A stretch of 64,000 bases of DNA, from NCBI RefSeq assembly GCF_024347075.1, contig NZ_AP024901.1:558001-622000 (forward strand), given 5' to 3'. Positions within the stretch are counted from its first letter, which is position 1; each line of letters begins with the position of its first letter. Below, one piece after another: positions 21,246 to 29,789 of this stretch. The stretch is from Vibrio rarus (GTDB lineage: Bacteria; Pseudomonadota; Gammaproteobacteria; Enterobacterales; Vibrionaceae). Under the pieces are notes generated by a model that ran no database searches, was not told where the DNA came from, and was given only the letters and a program-made list of their open reading frames with translations. The position numbers and the translations under genes are program-made.

Positions 21246-24138
21246 AGGATTAACCGTGAGCCATATTCAAGATCACCTTCATAACATGGGGCTCGAGGCG
21301 CTAGATAGCGCTCACTATGACACGATCATTGAGCAGATTGCGCTCTATAGCGACACCTCTCGTGTGCTCACTCAAGCCTCGCTTGACCCCATTCAAGCGA
21401 CGATCAAGAGCACCTTTGGGGGACGTCAACGCCTGCTAAAGCGCGCGCTCAATCATGTGTTGCTCTATCTTGAGCAAGTGTGCCAATGGCAACTGCCAGA
21501 GCAAAAGGCGCATGTGTATCGAGATCACAAGCATCAGTGGTTGGTGCAGGTGATGAAGCATGCCCAATTAGGCGGCGCATTATTTGGGCACTATCAACGT
21601 GCGCCTTGGGCCGAGCGCGTCAAAACTCTATCGGCGTGTGAGCTCATCTCACTGCTCGCCATCGAAGTGGCTCCACTTCCTTTGGCGACGTGGCTGGCCG
21701 TGCTGCGCCGTGACCGTAGTAAGAGCAAGGGCAAGGGCAAGGGCAAAAAACCTCGCATCGAAGTCATCGACGATAGGCTCACACTGGCTCTTTGGCACCC
21801 TATCAAGCACAAACAGCAACTGCTTAGCTTTACGCGCTACGCTTTAACGCCTGTCGCGTACGTGGCACTGCAGCACTATTGGCGACGCAGACAACCTTCG
21901 CACCGCGTCTCTGAGCCCGCCTTGTTAGCGGGCCTTGATGACATGGTGCGTGCGCTGGTGCCTGGCAATCCACTGCTCGCACGCACTTATGCTAAGCCCA
22001 TAACAGCGAGACAGTGGCATTTGGCGATGCAGGCCATTTGGCATTGCAAGCATCAGTACCCGCCAGAGCTACTCTTTGATATGGCAGTGCCGAGCCGTCA
22101 CTGCGCGTTTCATCCTGTGCTGCCTAGCAAGGCGCATACCCGAGAGGCGTTAAAACAGCTGTATGTGTTACCTCGCCACGCGAATTCTAGTGGGTCTGTG
22201 CCCAGTGCGAGAAAACGCGGCGCACAGTGGCCCCATCGTGCCTTGTTAAAACGATCAAAAGATGAGCCAAGGGCGAGTCTTAAGGCGCAGCTCGCCGCAG
22301 AGTCGCCGATAGAATGGCCCTTCGATGACGTTGTGCCCGCCTTGATGTATCTGTTTACCCGTGAGTTGATTGTGCATGGCGGCGCAATTTGTCCTAATCT
22401 GGGTCATAACACTTTGTACAAATACACTGGCATTTATTCAAAGCTACCCCGCCCGCTGTCGTACCTTGAGGCGAGCGATCCTCATAAACTCGATGATTGG
22501 GCCAAAACCGCGTTCGAGTCACAAGAGAATGAGGCGCAGCAATGGTTGGTGTACAACTTCCTTCGCAGTGTGTCGCAGCAAGCCCTGACCGATCATTTGG
22601 ATGTCAGTCAGTTTGAGTGCCCTACTCTGCCAAAGAATGTCGATGCCTATAGGCTGCGAACCGATCACGTGCATCACGCGGCGCATCATCTTCTGGAAAG
22701 TGACCACGGCACTCATTTGCAACGCTTGTGCAGCGCAGTAGCATTGCTGCTTGGTTTTTACGGTGCACTTCGCCGCGGAGAAGTGCTTAGGCTTCGCCTG
22801 CAAGATGTGATGCGCCCCTCGGCCACCGGTACGCAATTTCGCCTGAATATTACGCAAACCCTTGAGGGAAAAACCAAGAACAGGCAATCGCGGTTTGTGT
22901 TCGTGGTCATGCCTGAAAGCGCGGCCAACTTAGTGGCGCTTCTCATTCAAATCAAACAGTCTTGCGCACCGCACACCCCGCTCATCGGCTTTGAAGGTGA
23001 AACCTTAAGCTCAAGGGAGCGTCACTATCTGTATCCAGTGACGCAAGTGCTCAAAGCGCTGTATGGCAATCAGGTGCGTTTTCATCACCTGCGCCATTCC
23101 GGGGCGCACCTTTTGTTTTTACAAGGGATAAGCCTTGCGTGCGACTTTCACTCGCATGCCCATTGCGATGGCATGAGTGAAGAGCTGCTGACCAAGGAGG
23201 CGTGCGAGGCCCGCTTTGCTTTTTGGCTCGAAGAGAAACCGTTCTCACAGATGAACGATGGCATTTTACTCGATGTGATGAGTGATCAGCTCGGTCATCG
23301 CTATTACGCCACGACTCGCCAGAGTTATCTGCACGGCGCGGAGTGGCTTCCTGAGTGTTTCTCTCACCCCAAAGCGTATAAAATTTGCGCACTGCAAGCC
23401 CTATTAGGTAAACGCACTGCGGCCTATTTGCTGTCACATCCCAAGGTAGCGAAGCAGCTTAGCCAAGCGCCGAGCGGGCAGGATGTCGTGACGCTAAGCC
23501 AGAACATGCTGATCGACGCGCTACTGACAACACCCTCAGGGCGACGTCTTCGTTACTACTACGCGCCCGATACACCCGCCATTTACGGCAGTAACGAATT
23601 GGTCAGAGAGTGGGACAATCGCGCGCTGTATAACTCGTATCAAACCCATTACGCCAGCGCTCGCGCGAAAGGGGTAACCGCGCTTGACTGGCAAACCCGT
23701 GAGCTGCTTACCGCCCTTCAAGACGGCAGTGAGCGCTTTAGCGACATCAGTGTGTTTTGGCAGCGATGCGGCCAGCATCGCTCGTTTGGGCTCTCAAACC
23801 GACAGCGCACCGCGCTGTGCGAGCTGGGTCCAATCACAGTGACAGGGGCGCGCACCTTTACCGTGAGCTTTGCGTGCAATCAAAAAAACAGTGAAGCCTT
23901 TAACGCGCTGTTTCGCAGCCATTTATTGGCGTGCTTTGATGTGTCGTTTCATCTGGCGCAAAACCGAAAGCAGCCTCCAGAGCGAAAGCTTGCGCTGATT
24001 AAAAGGCGTTACGCCAGAGGCTCTGAGCCCATTACGGTAGAGACCGTGCCTTGTGGCAGCAGCCGCTTTACCGTGACCTTCACCTTCACGTTGCACAGTC
24101 CATTACTGTTTGACTTCATCATTCACTCTCTTACTTAA
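21235..24138 (+). CDS. Large tyrosine recombinase, complete active site (IntB-like)
   Basis: 967 residues, two to three times the usual size. The catalytic domain is at about 470-705: LLLGFYGALRRGEVLRLRL (Arg513), VRFHHLRHSGAHLL (His617, Arg620), SDQLGHRYYATTRQSYLH (His688, nucleophile Tyr698). A Lys-rich patch KSKGKGKGKKPR lies at about 163-174 in the long N-terminal part. Some 260 residues follow the Tyr, ending in repeated strand-like blocks ('ARTFTVSFACNQKNSEAFNALFRSHLLACFDVSF' and 'SSRFTVTFTFTLHSPLLFDFIIHSL'). A C-terminal extension of this size is unusual. It should cut and join the element's ends, probably with the preceding protein. Confidence 0.85.
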   Translation: MKNKGLTVSHIQDHLHNMGLEALDSAHYDTIIEQIALYSDTSRVLTQASLDPIQATIKSTFGGRQRLLKRALNHVLLYLEQVCQWQLPEQKAHVYRDHKHQWLVQVMKHAQLGGALFGHYQRAPWAERVKTLSACELISLLAIEVAPLPLATWLAVLRRDRSKSKGKGKGKKPRIEVIDDRLTLALWHPIKHKQQLLSFTRYALTPVAYVALQHYWRRRQPSHRVSEPALLAGLDDMVRALVPGNPLLARTYAKPITARQWHLAMQAIWHCKHQYPPELLFDMAVPSRHCAFHPVLPSKAHTREALKQLYVLPRHANSSGSVPSARKRGAQWPHRALLKRSKDEPRASLKAQLAAESPIEWPFDDVVPALMYLFTRELIVHGGAICPNLGHNTLYKYTGIYSKLPRPLSYLEASDPHKLDDWAKTAFESQENEAQQWLVYNFLRSVSQQALTDHLDVSQFECPTLPKNVDAYRLRTDHVHHAAHHLLESDHGTHLQRLCSAVALLLGFYGALRRGEVLRLRLQDVMRPSATGTQFRLNITQTLEGKTKNRQSRFVFVVMPESAANLVALLIQIKQSCAPHTPLIGFEGETLSSRERHYLYPVTQVLKALYGNQVRFHHLRHSGAHLLFLQGISLACDFHSHAHCDGMSEELLTKEACEARFAFWLEEKPFSQMNDGILLDVMSDQLGHRYYATTRQSYLHGAEWLPECFSHPKAYKICALQALLGKRTAAYLLSHPKVAKQLSQAPSGQDVVTLSQNMLIDALLTTPSGRRLRYYYAPDTPAIYGSNELVREWDNRALYNSYQTHYASARAKGVTALDWQTRELLTALQDGSERFSDISVFWQRCGQHRSFGLSNRQRTALCELGPITVTGARTFTVSFACNQKNSEAFNALFRSHLLACFDVSFHLAQNRKQPPERKLALIKRRYARGSEPITVETVPCGSSRFTVTFTFTLHSPLLFDFIIHSLT

Positions 24139-24147
24139 GGTGGTCTT

Positions 24148-25359
24148 ATGCTTACATTTCATTCCCAGTATCACGTGCAGCTTAAAGCGTTTGTGGAGTC
24201 CCTTAACCTTAAGGGCCCTGAAAGTGGCGTCACCTTTGTGGTGGATCGCAAGGCGAGCACCTTGATCCTCATTGCCGGCTGCGCGTCGCACCTGCATATG
24301 ATCGCCTTGACTATTGATGATGAGTGCAGCCTGAAAACCGGGAAATTCACCATCAATGCCAGCTTGTTTAAAATGTTTTGCCAGCCACTGTTTGAGAGCT
24401 GTACCCGAGCGGAGTCCATTCATCTGAATGTGGAATATCAAAACCGCCGACTGCCGATGCTAACCATGATGGTGAACCAGACAACCTGGCGTGATGCGCA
24501 GGCCATACCGGCCAATGACACCCATCTTGAACTGTTAAAGACGGTGCAAAGCGCCGGGTTTGAGCTCGTCTCAAAATGCTGGCTTGAAAGCGCGCTCAGT
24601 CACACCCTCGCCCACCCTGCACTGTCACTCTTTAGGCTCAATCATCGCAAGGAGCAATTAGAGATCATCAGCGAGCAGACGCTGCATACTTTCGACGTGC
24701 CGTATCAAAATAACCCCAGTATTGATCTGCAGGTGGATAACGCCAGTGTCGCGGGGTTAAAAGCGCTGTGTCGCCACTCTCGCGCTCACGGCATTTATGT
24801 GTGCGTCGATAGCGAGGTGGCGTATTTCTCCGATGAGATCACCACTGTGTGTTTTGCGCTGCACTTTGATGAGGCGGATATCAAGGCTAAGCCCATTCAA
24901 TACCGTATGGAGTCGACATTTAGCGTACATGCGGGCGAGCTCACCGCGTACAGCAAAGTCGATACCTTGCATCAGCAAAACCAAACCTCGCTGTATGTGT
25001 CGCCAGAGGGCATTTTGATTGGCAGTGCCACCGATAAAGAAGCCTGTCATAGGCTGTTTGAAAACAAAGTCCCGTCAAACAATGCGCCAATGCTCTATAG
25101 CCTGAGAGCCACCGAGTTTAAACAGGCGCTGTCGCAGTACAGAAAACTCTCCACCAGAGAGGTGTATCTGCAAGTGCTGCTTGCCCCTGATGGCAGTCGT
25201 GTCTTGGGGCTGTATAAAGACACCGGCGCAGAGCATCCTTATTCGACGGTGGCGATTGAGTTAAGCCCGCAAGGGTTAGCGTCCATCGAGGAGACCATTG
25301 AATACCATCAAAGCATGAAACCGGCGCAAAAGGATCTGTTTAGCGACTTTAACGATTAA
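24148..25359 (+). CDS. Element-encoded protein with C-terminal beta-clamp-binding motif (Hp1-like)
   Basis: 403 residues, start at ATG 24148 after AAGGTGG; 9 bp after the recombinase gene, so the third gene of one operon. I do not recognise a family. The body is strand-rich with alternating hydrophobics, in repeated units such as KFTINASLFKMFCQPLFES...IHLNVEYQNRRLPMLTMMV and ATEFKQALSQYRKLSTREVYLQVLLAPDGSRVLGLY. These are faintly reminiscent of sliding-clamp folds; that is only an impression. The tail KPAQKDLFSDFND contains QKDLF (394-398), matching the QxDLF consensus for binding the replicative sliding clamp DnaN. This would tie the element to replication forks. Confidence 0.6.
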   Translation: MLTFHSQYHVQLKAFVESLNLKGPESGVTFVVDRKASTLILIAGCASHLHMIALTIDDECSLKTGKFTINASLFKMFCQPLFESCTRAESIHLNVEYQNRRLPMLTMMVNQTTWRDAQAIPANDTHLELLKTVQSAGFELVSKCWLESALSHTLAHPALSLFRLNHRKEQLEIISEQTLHTFDVPYQNNPSIDLQVDNASVAGLKALCRHSRAHGIYVCVDSEVAYFSDEITTVCFALHFDEADIKAKPIQYRMESTFSVHAGELTAYSKVDTLHQQNQTSLYVSPEGILIGSATDKEACHRLFENKVPSNNAPMLYSLRATEFKQALSQYRKLSTREVYLQVLLAPDGSRVLGLYKDTGAEHPYSTVAIELSPQGLASIEETIEYHQSMKPAQKDLFSDFND

Positions 25360-25382
25360 CTATAAAAACAAAGGCTTAGTGT

Positions 25383-25400
25383 CGATTTTGGAAATAAAAA
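25383..25400 (+). repeat. Right 18-bp terminal direct repeat (putative att core)
   Basis: Identical to 19562-19579, beginning 23 bp after the stop codon of the third gene. Flanking bases differ from the left copy on both sides, which puts the crossover region within these 18 bp. Confidence 0.65.
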
Positions 25401-25560
25401 GGCGATGTTAGGCTAGAGGTAAAAATAGAAAAGAAGCAGGAGGGCTATCTAAAAGAGAAAGTGAAAAGTGAAAGAAGAAAAGAGAAAACTCGCAGTTGGA
25501 GAGAAGTGGCGGCCACCACTTCCCTCCGTACCGGCTGCAGGAACTTTAAACCAGAACCAG

Positions 25561-25591
25561 CCGATGGATAAATTCTAACGAATGCCATCGG
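25561..25591. repeat. Inverted repeat upstream of the integrase gene
   Basis: CCGATGG (25561-25567) and CCATCGG (25585-25591), perfect 7-bp arms, 33 bp before the integrase start. It could be an operator or an accessory integrase site. A purine-rich stretch (about 25405-25495) precedes it; nothing else is seen between 25401 and 25623. Confidence 0.35.
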
Positions 25592-25623
25592 TTTAGGGTA
25601 GCACTTAATTGATGGAGGCCATT

Positions 25624-26787
25624 ATGGCTCACATTCGTATCCGTCCGAATGGACGCATTCAGTTTGATTTACACCTTTATGGGACGCGTTTTCGCGAAGG
25701 CACTAAGATGATGGCAACGCCAAGTAACCTTGCCAAGGCCAAAGCCATGCTTAAACGCATGAACGCGGAGATAGACTTAAATTGCTTTGAGTACCGCGAT
25801 TATTTTCCGCACAGCAAAAAGGTTGCCAAATTCGAGCTTTTGCAGCGTGGCAAACACCCCGACCGTTTGTACCCTTTCTTTGAGGACTTCGCGAAAGAGT
25901 GGTACCAGCGCCAAATTCCTAAGTGGAAATCCAGCTATCAAAACACCATGCGCAACATTCTGGAGCGTTACTTGATCCCCGAATTTGGTAATACGCTGAT
26001 GAGTGAGTTTACGCTGGCCAAAGTGGATTTTTATCGCAATCAATTGATGGAAGACACCAAGCCTGACGGCACAAGACGACTGTCGAATCGCCGTATTAAC
26101 AGCATCTTATGGCCCATCATTGCCATGGTGGGACTGGCCGCTGACGAATTTAAATTTGAGTATCCGCTTCGTCGCTATCGCGCACTAAAGGAAGAAAAGG
26201 CCAACTCGAAACCGCTCACCATTGCCGAAGTGAAGCGCTTTTTAGCTGCGGTGGATGAGAAGTGGAGAGATTACTTTATTTTGCGCTTTTGGACAGGCAT
26301 GCGCAGTTGTGAGGTGCATGGTCTTTTATGGAAGTACGTGGATTTTGACCATCGCCTCATTCAAGTCAGGCATAACTATGTCAATGGGGAGCTGTGTGAT
26401 GTGAAAACGCCTAAATCAAGACGTGATTTGAAGATGTGTGATGCGCTGTTTGCGGCATTGAAACGTCAACAAACGCGCTGTGACGTTGACAGTGACTATG
26501 TATTTACCAATGACAAAGGATTGCCATTAGATACTCATTGGATAAGTAAAGGCGTTTGGTATCCCACGCTGAAAAAAGCCGGACTTGCCAAACGTAGAGC
26601 CTACGAAACGCGTCATACGGCGGCGGTGCTTCATATTGCGGCCCTAGAAAACCCGCTCTATATTTCACAGATGCTTGGGCACAGCGATACGCAACTACTG
26701 TTTGAGGTGTATGCCCCTTATGTCGCCAATGCTTCGCGAAATGACGGCAGTGCGTTTAATGCATTGATGAATAAAGAAGGGCTTTAG
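25624..26787 (+). CDS. Phage-type site-specific integrase (tyrosine recombinase)
   Basis: About 387 residues from ATG 25624, chosen because GGAGG sits 7 bp upstream; earlier in-frame TTG/ATG codons overlap that site. The N-terminus 'HIRIRPNGRIQFDLHLYGTRFREGTKMMAT' is an arm-binding domain of the DUF3596 type found in phage and island integrases. Catalytic residues: Arg in FWTGMRSCEVHGLLW, box II RAYETRHTAAVLH (Tyr in place of the first His, common in this group), QMLGHSD, and the nucleophile Tyr in FEVYAPYV. It is complete. It lies outside the direct repeats of the preceding element, at the boundary with the capsule locus, so it may have mobilised a larger island. No attL/attR pair for it was identified. 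Confidence 0.85.
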   Translation: MAHIRIRPNGRIQFDLHLYGTRFREGTKMMATPSNLAKAKAMLKRMNAEIDLNCFEYRDYFPHSKKVAKFELLQRGKHPDRLYPFFEDFAKEWYQRQIPKWKSSYQNTMRNILERYLIPEFGNTLMSEFTLAKVDFYRNQLMEDTKPDGTRRLSNRRINSILWPIIAMVGLAADEFKFEYPLRRYRALKEEKANSKPLTIAEVKRFLAAVDEKWRDYFILRFWTGMRSCEVHGLLWKYVDFDHRLIQVRHNYVNGELCDVKTPKSRRDLKMCDALFAALKRQQTRCDVDSDYVFTNDKGLPLDTHWISKGVWYPTLKKAGLAKRRAYETRHTAAVLHIAALENPLYISQMLGHSDTQLLFEVYAPYVANASRNDGSAFNALMNKEGL

Positions 26788-26830
26788 CGTTCTTTCAATG
26801 GCTCACTTGAAAAACTTGAACAGACAACCT

Positions 26831-26862
26831 GAGATGTAACTATGCCAGCTTAGTTACATCTC
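26831..26862. terminator. Perfect 12-bp hairpin downstream of the integrase
   Basis: GAGATGTAACTA / TAGTTACATCTC around an 8-nt loop, 44 bp after the integrase stop. There is no U-tract on either strand, so it may be a rho-assisted stop or an att-like dyad rather than a classical terminator. The rest of 26863-27001 is AT-rich with nothing recognised. Confidence 0.45.
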
Positions 26863-27001
26863 GGAAGAGTGAAACATTAGCTGTCAGATCGGTTTTAAAT
26901 TTGTTTAAGCTCTTTCGTTTAAGCCTGCTACGTCGTCAATTGATAAATTAATTAATGGCATTGGTATTACAAACCTATATTGCATAATATTGTACTAAAA
27001 A

Positions 27002-27034
27002 AAACGGCAACTAACATGAAGCTAGTTGCCGTTT
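27002..27034 (-). terminator. Terminator of the capsule operon
   Basis: A perfect 12-bp stem (AAACGGCAACTA / TAGTTGCCGTTT). Read on the minus strand it is followed by eight T, about 100 bp beyond the last capsule gene. A strong intrinsic terminator closing the long minus-strand locus. Confidence 0.85.
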
Positions 27035-27130
27035 AAATACTTTGCGCTGTGGCAATAAACTGAAATTCCTACCCAGCCGAATAATGACTCGATTAAGCTA
27101 GTAAAGAAATAGTATAGTTAAGAAATAATT

Positions 27131-28135
27131 TTACTTATTGTAAAACTCTTTGTACCACTGAACAAACTCCGCAACACCCTCTTTGACCGTTACTTTAGGC
27201 TGGTAGCCTGTTGCTTTGAACAAGTCTTGAGTATCTGCGTATGTTTGATAAACATCACCAGGTTGCATGCCTCGGAAATTTTTGTTCGCTTCAATGCCTA
27301 ATTCATCTTCAATGGCTTTAACAAAGTCCATCAAGTTAATTGGCGAGCCATGTCCGATGTTGTAAACCGAATACGGCGCAGAGCTTGTAGCGGGAGAGCC
27401 TGTTTCTACTGTCCAATCGGGGTTACGTTGCGGAACAACATCAGCAATACGAATCACACCTTCAACAATATCATCCACATGCGTAAAGTCTCGCCACATA
27501 TCACCATTGTTATTAATATCAATGGTATCACCATCAAGAATCTTCTTAGTAAAGATAAACGGTGCCATATCTGGGCGGCCCCAAGAACCATACACAGTGA
27601 AAAAACGTAAACCTGTGGTTGGGGTATCGTATAAATGTGAGTAGCTATGTGCCATCAACTCATTAGATTTTTTAGTCGCCGCATAAAGAGATACTGGGTG
27701 ATCAATAGAATCTAACGTTGAAAACGGTGTTTTAGCATTCAAGCCATATACCGAACTAGAAGAGGCATAAACCAAGTGCTTCACTTTATTATGACGGCAC
27801 CCTTCTAAAATATTAAGATGCCCCACCAAGTTAGAGTCAGCATACGCATGAGGATTTTCAATTGAATAGCGCACACCTGCTTGCGCAGCAAGGTGAATCA
27901 CTTTATCAAACTGTTGTTCTAAAAATAGCTTAGCGACAGCTTCACGATCAGCAATATCAAGCTCAATTAACGTGAACTTTTCATGTGCAATGCGCTCTAG
28001 GCGAGCGTGTTTTAACGCCACGTCATAGTAATCATTTAGATTATCGACGCCTACAACGTCATACCCTTTAGCTGTCAATTGCTCAACAACGGCGCTACCA
28101 ATAAAACCCGCAGCGCCAGTGACTAAATATTTCAT
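27131..28135 (-). CDS. UDP-glucuronate 4-epimerase (CapI type)
   Basis: A 334-residue extended short-chain dehydrogenase. The NAD-binding GAAGFIG starts the protein. The segment VDNLNDYYDVALKHARLERI is characteristic of UDP-GlcA 4-epimerases (CapI/LspL/WbpP-like). The catalytic triad is SSSSVYG (Ser) with YAATKK (Tyr/Lys). It converts UDP-glucuronate to UDP-galacturonate for polymer synthesis. Its substrate would come from Ugd, encoded two genes upstream and now broken. Last gene of the minus-strand locus. Confidence 0.85.
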   Translation of the reverse strand: MKYLVTGAAGFIGSAVVEQLTAKGYDVVGVDNLNDYYDVALKHARLERIAHEKFTLIELDIADREAVAKLFLEQQFDKVIHLAAQAGVRYSIENPHAYADSNLVGHLNILEGCRHNKVKHLVYASSSSVYGLNAKTPFSTLDSIDHPVSLYAATKKSNELMAHSYSHLYDTPTTGLRFFTVYGSWGRPDMAPFIFTKKILDGDTIDINNNGDMWRDFTHVDDIVEGVIRIADVVPQRNPDWTVETGSPATSSAPYSVYNIGHGSPINLMDFVKAIEDELGIEANKNFRGMQPGDVYQTYADTQDLFKATGYQPKVTVKEGVAEFVQWYKEFYNK

Positions 28136-28187
28136 ATTAATTGTCCTGAATTACATTTTACAGAAGTACTATTTTGAGATGTTAAGA

Positions 28188-29054
28188 TTAAAGCTTCTTT
28201 GTAGAAGATTTATTAATACTCACTTTACTTCCCTTTAAATAAACATGTTCATAGCAGTAATTGGTCGCATCGATATACCCTTCGACACTACCGCAATCAA
28301 AACGTTTACCTTTGAATTTATACGCGATAACACAACCAGATTGAGCCTGCTTTAGAAGTGCATCTGTGATTTGAATTTCACCACCTTTACCAGGTTCTGT
28401 CTCTTCCAAAATATCAAAGATATCTGGAGTTAAGATATAACGACCAATGATGGCAAGGTTACTTGGCGCACTGCCTTGCTCTGGCTTTTCAACCATATCA
28501 GTGATGCGTATAAGATCATCACTCAAGTGTTCGCCCGCTATTACCCCATACTTATGAGTTTCAGATTCAGGCACCTCTTCCACTGCGACAATCGAGCAAC
28601 GAAACTGTCGAAAAAGCGCTGCCATTTGCTCAAGTACACCTTGACTTTCGTTAATACATAAATCATCAGCCAGCACTACAGCAAATGGGTTATCACCCAC
28701 TAACTCTTTACCGGTTAAAATGGCGTGTCCTAAGCCTTTCATCTCACGCTGACGAATAAAGGTGTAATGCGCCGAGTCAATCAATGAACGGATATCATCA
28801 AGTAACGGTTCTTTATTGGTATCTTGAATTTGATGCTCAAGCTCATAATTTTTATCAAAGTGATCCATGAGTGAACTTTTACCACGGCCAGTTACAACTG
28901 CCATGCTGGTCATGCCTGCTTGGATAGCTTCATCAACGCCATATTCAATTAACGGTTTGTTGACGATAGGCATCATTTCTTTTGGCATTGATTTAGTTGC
29001 AGGCAAAAAGCGGGTACCGTAGCCCGCAGCAGGAAATAAGCAGTGTTTAATCAT
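28188..29054 (-). CDS. galU: UTP-glucose-1-phosphate uridylyltransferase
   Basis: A 288-residue nucleotidyltransferase. N-terminal PAAGYGTRFLPATKSMPKEMMPIVNKPLIEY is the GalU signature (GxGTRxLPxTKxxPKEM). Further motifs are VLADDLC, YGVIAG, MVEKP and the GalU-typical RFDCGSVEGYIDATNYC. It makes UDP-glucose from UTP and glucose-1-phosphate, feeding Ugd and other sugar pathways. It is intact and sits between the capI-like and ugd genes, the usual uronic-acid supply cluster. Confidence 0.92.
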   Translation of the reverse strand: MIKHCLFPAAGYGTRFLPATKSMPKEMMPIVNKPLIEYGVDEAIQAGMTSMAVVTGRGKSSLMDHFDKNYELEHQIQDTNKEPLLDDIRSLIDSAHYTFIRQREMKGLGHAILTGKELVGDNPFAVVLADDLCINESQGVLEQMAALFRQFRCSIVAVEEVPESETHKYGVIAGEHLSDDLIRITDMVEKPEQGSAPSNLAIIGRYILTPDIFDILEETEPGKGGEIQITDALLKQAQSGCVIAYKFKGKRFDCGSVEGYIDATNYCYEHVYLKGSKVSINKSSTKKL

Positions 29055-29242
29055 ATCTAGCCTTAATAATAGTATTGTTTTAAATGAGCCCTATTGTGAA
29101 CTCTATTTATTAATAAACATTCTTGCTGTTCACTTTACTAGCACATATAAATCATAGATGGATAATTTAGAACTAGGAAGAGTCTATTCGATGAATGTCT
29201 AGACAATAAATTTAAAGCCTAAACATTGTATTGAATTAACAC

Positions 29243-29789
29243 TTAATCACTGCCAAATAAGTCACGTGTGTACACTTTTTCGGCAACGTCTTTGATTTCA
29301 TTTACCATGCGGTTAGAAACGATGACATCACAGCTTGATTTGAACTCTTCTAATGACTTGATGACTTTTGAATTGAAGAATGTAGCCTCATCCAAGACTG
29401 GTTCATACACAACAACTTCAATGCCTTTGGCTTTAAGGCGTTTCATGATTCCTTGAATGCTAGACGCTCTAAAATTGTCAGAACCAGACTTCATAATCAA
29501 ACGATAGATACCTATAACTTTAGGGCTACGCTTTAAAATAGAATCAGCAATAAAGTCTTTACGAGTAGTGTTTGAATCAACGATTGCACCAATAATATTA
29601 TTTGGCACATCTGCATAGTTTGCACGCAACTGTTTAGTATCTTTAGGTAAGCAATAACCACCATAACCAAATGAAGGGTTATTGTAATGGTTGCCAATAC
29701 GAGGATCTAAACCAACACCCTCGATTATTTGACGAGCATCTAATCCTAATGATTCAGCATAACTGTCCAGTTCATTAAAATAAGACACC
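29243..29789 (-). pseudogene. ugd: UDP-glucose 6-dehydrogenase, C-terminal part (split by ISAs1)
   Basis: The C-terminal half of Ugd: [32 protein letters not shown], then [18 protein letters not shown], which contains the catalytic Cys (GGxCxPKD), then the C-terminal Rossmann-like NAD domain ending TRDLFGSD. It is separated from the N-terminal half (31113-31742) by a complete ISAs1 with a 10-bp target duplication (29780-29789 and 31113-31122). A short IS-derived leader ([10 protein letters not shown]) could give a start codon, but the NAD-binding domain is on the other side. Confidence 0.9.

Larger units (their letters stand above)
19562..25400 (+). mobile_element. Three-gene tyrosine-recombinase element bounded by 18-bp direct repeats (SE-like)
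   Basis: Identical CGATTTTGGAAATAAAAA copies at 19562-19579 and 25383-25400 exactly enclose three co-oriented genes and nothing else, about 5.8 kb. The interior is visibly richer in G+C than both flanks. The genes encode a recombinase-fold protein without a nucleophile, a complete large tyrosine recombinase and a protein of unknown fold with a clamp-binding tail. The order recalls tfp-intB-hp1 of strand-biased circularizing integrative elements described in Vibrio (recalled, not checked). No intA is present inside the repeats and there is no cargo. It may be a minimal or a defective member. Confidence 0.65.

Noticed and set aside
21584..23778. Several ORFs of 70-130 codons on both strands within the large recombinase gene
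   Set aside because: Typical shadow frames of a G+C-richer coding region; the main frame carries all catalytic motifs.
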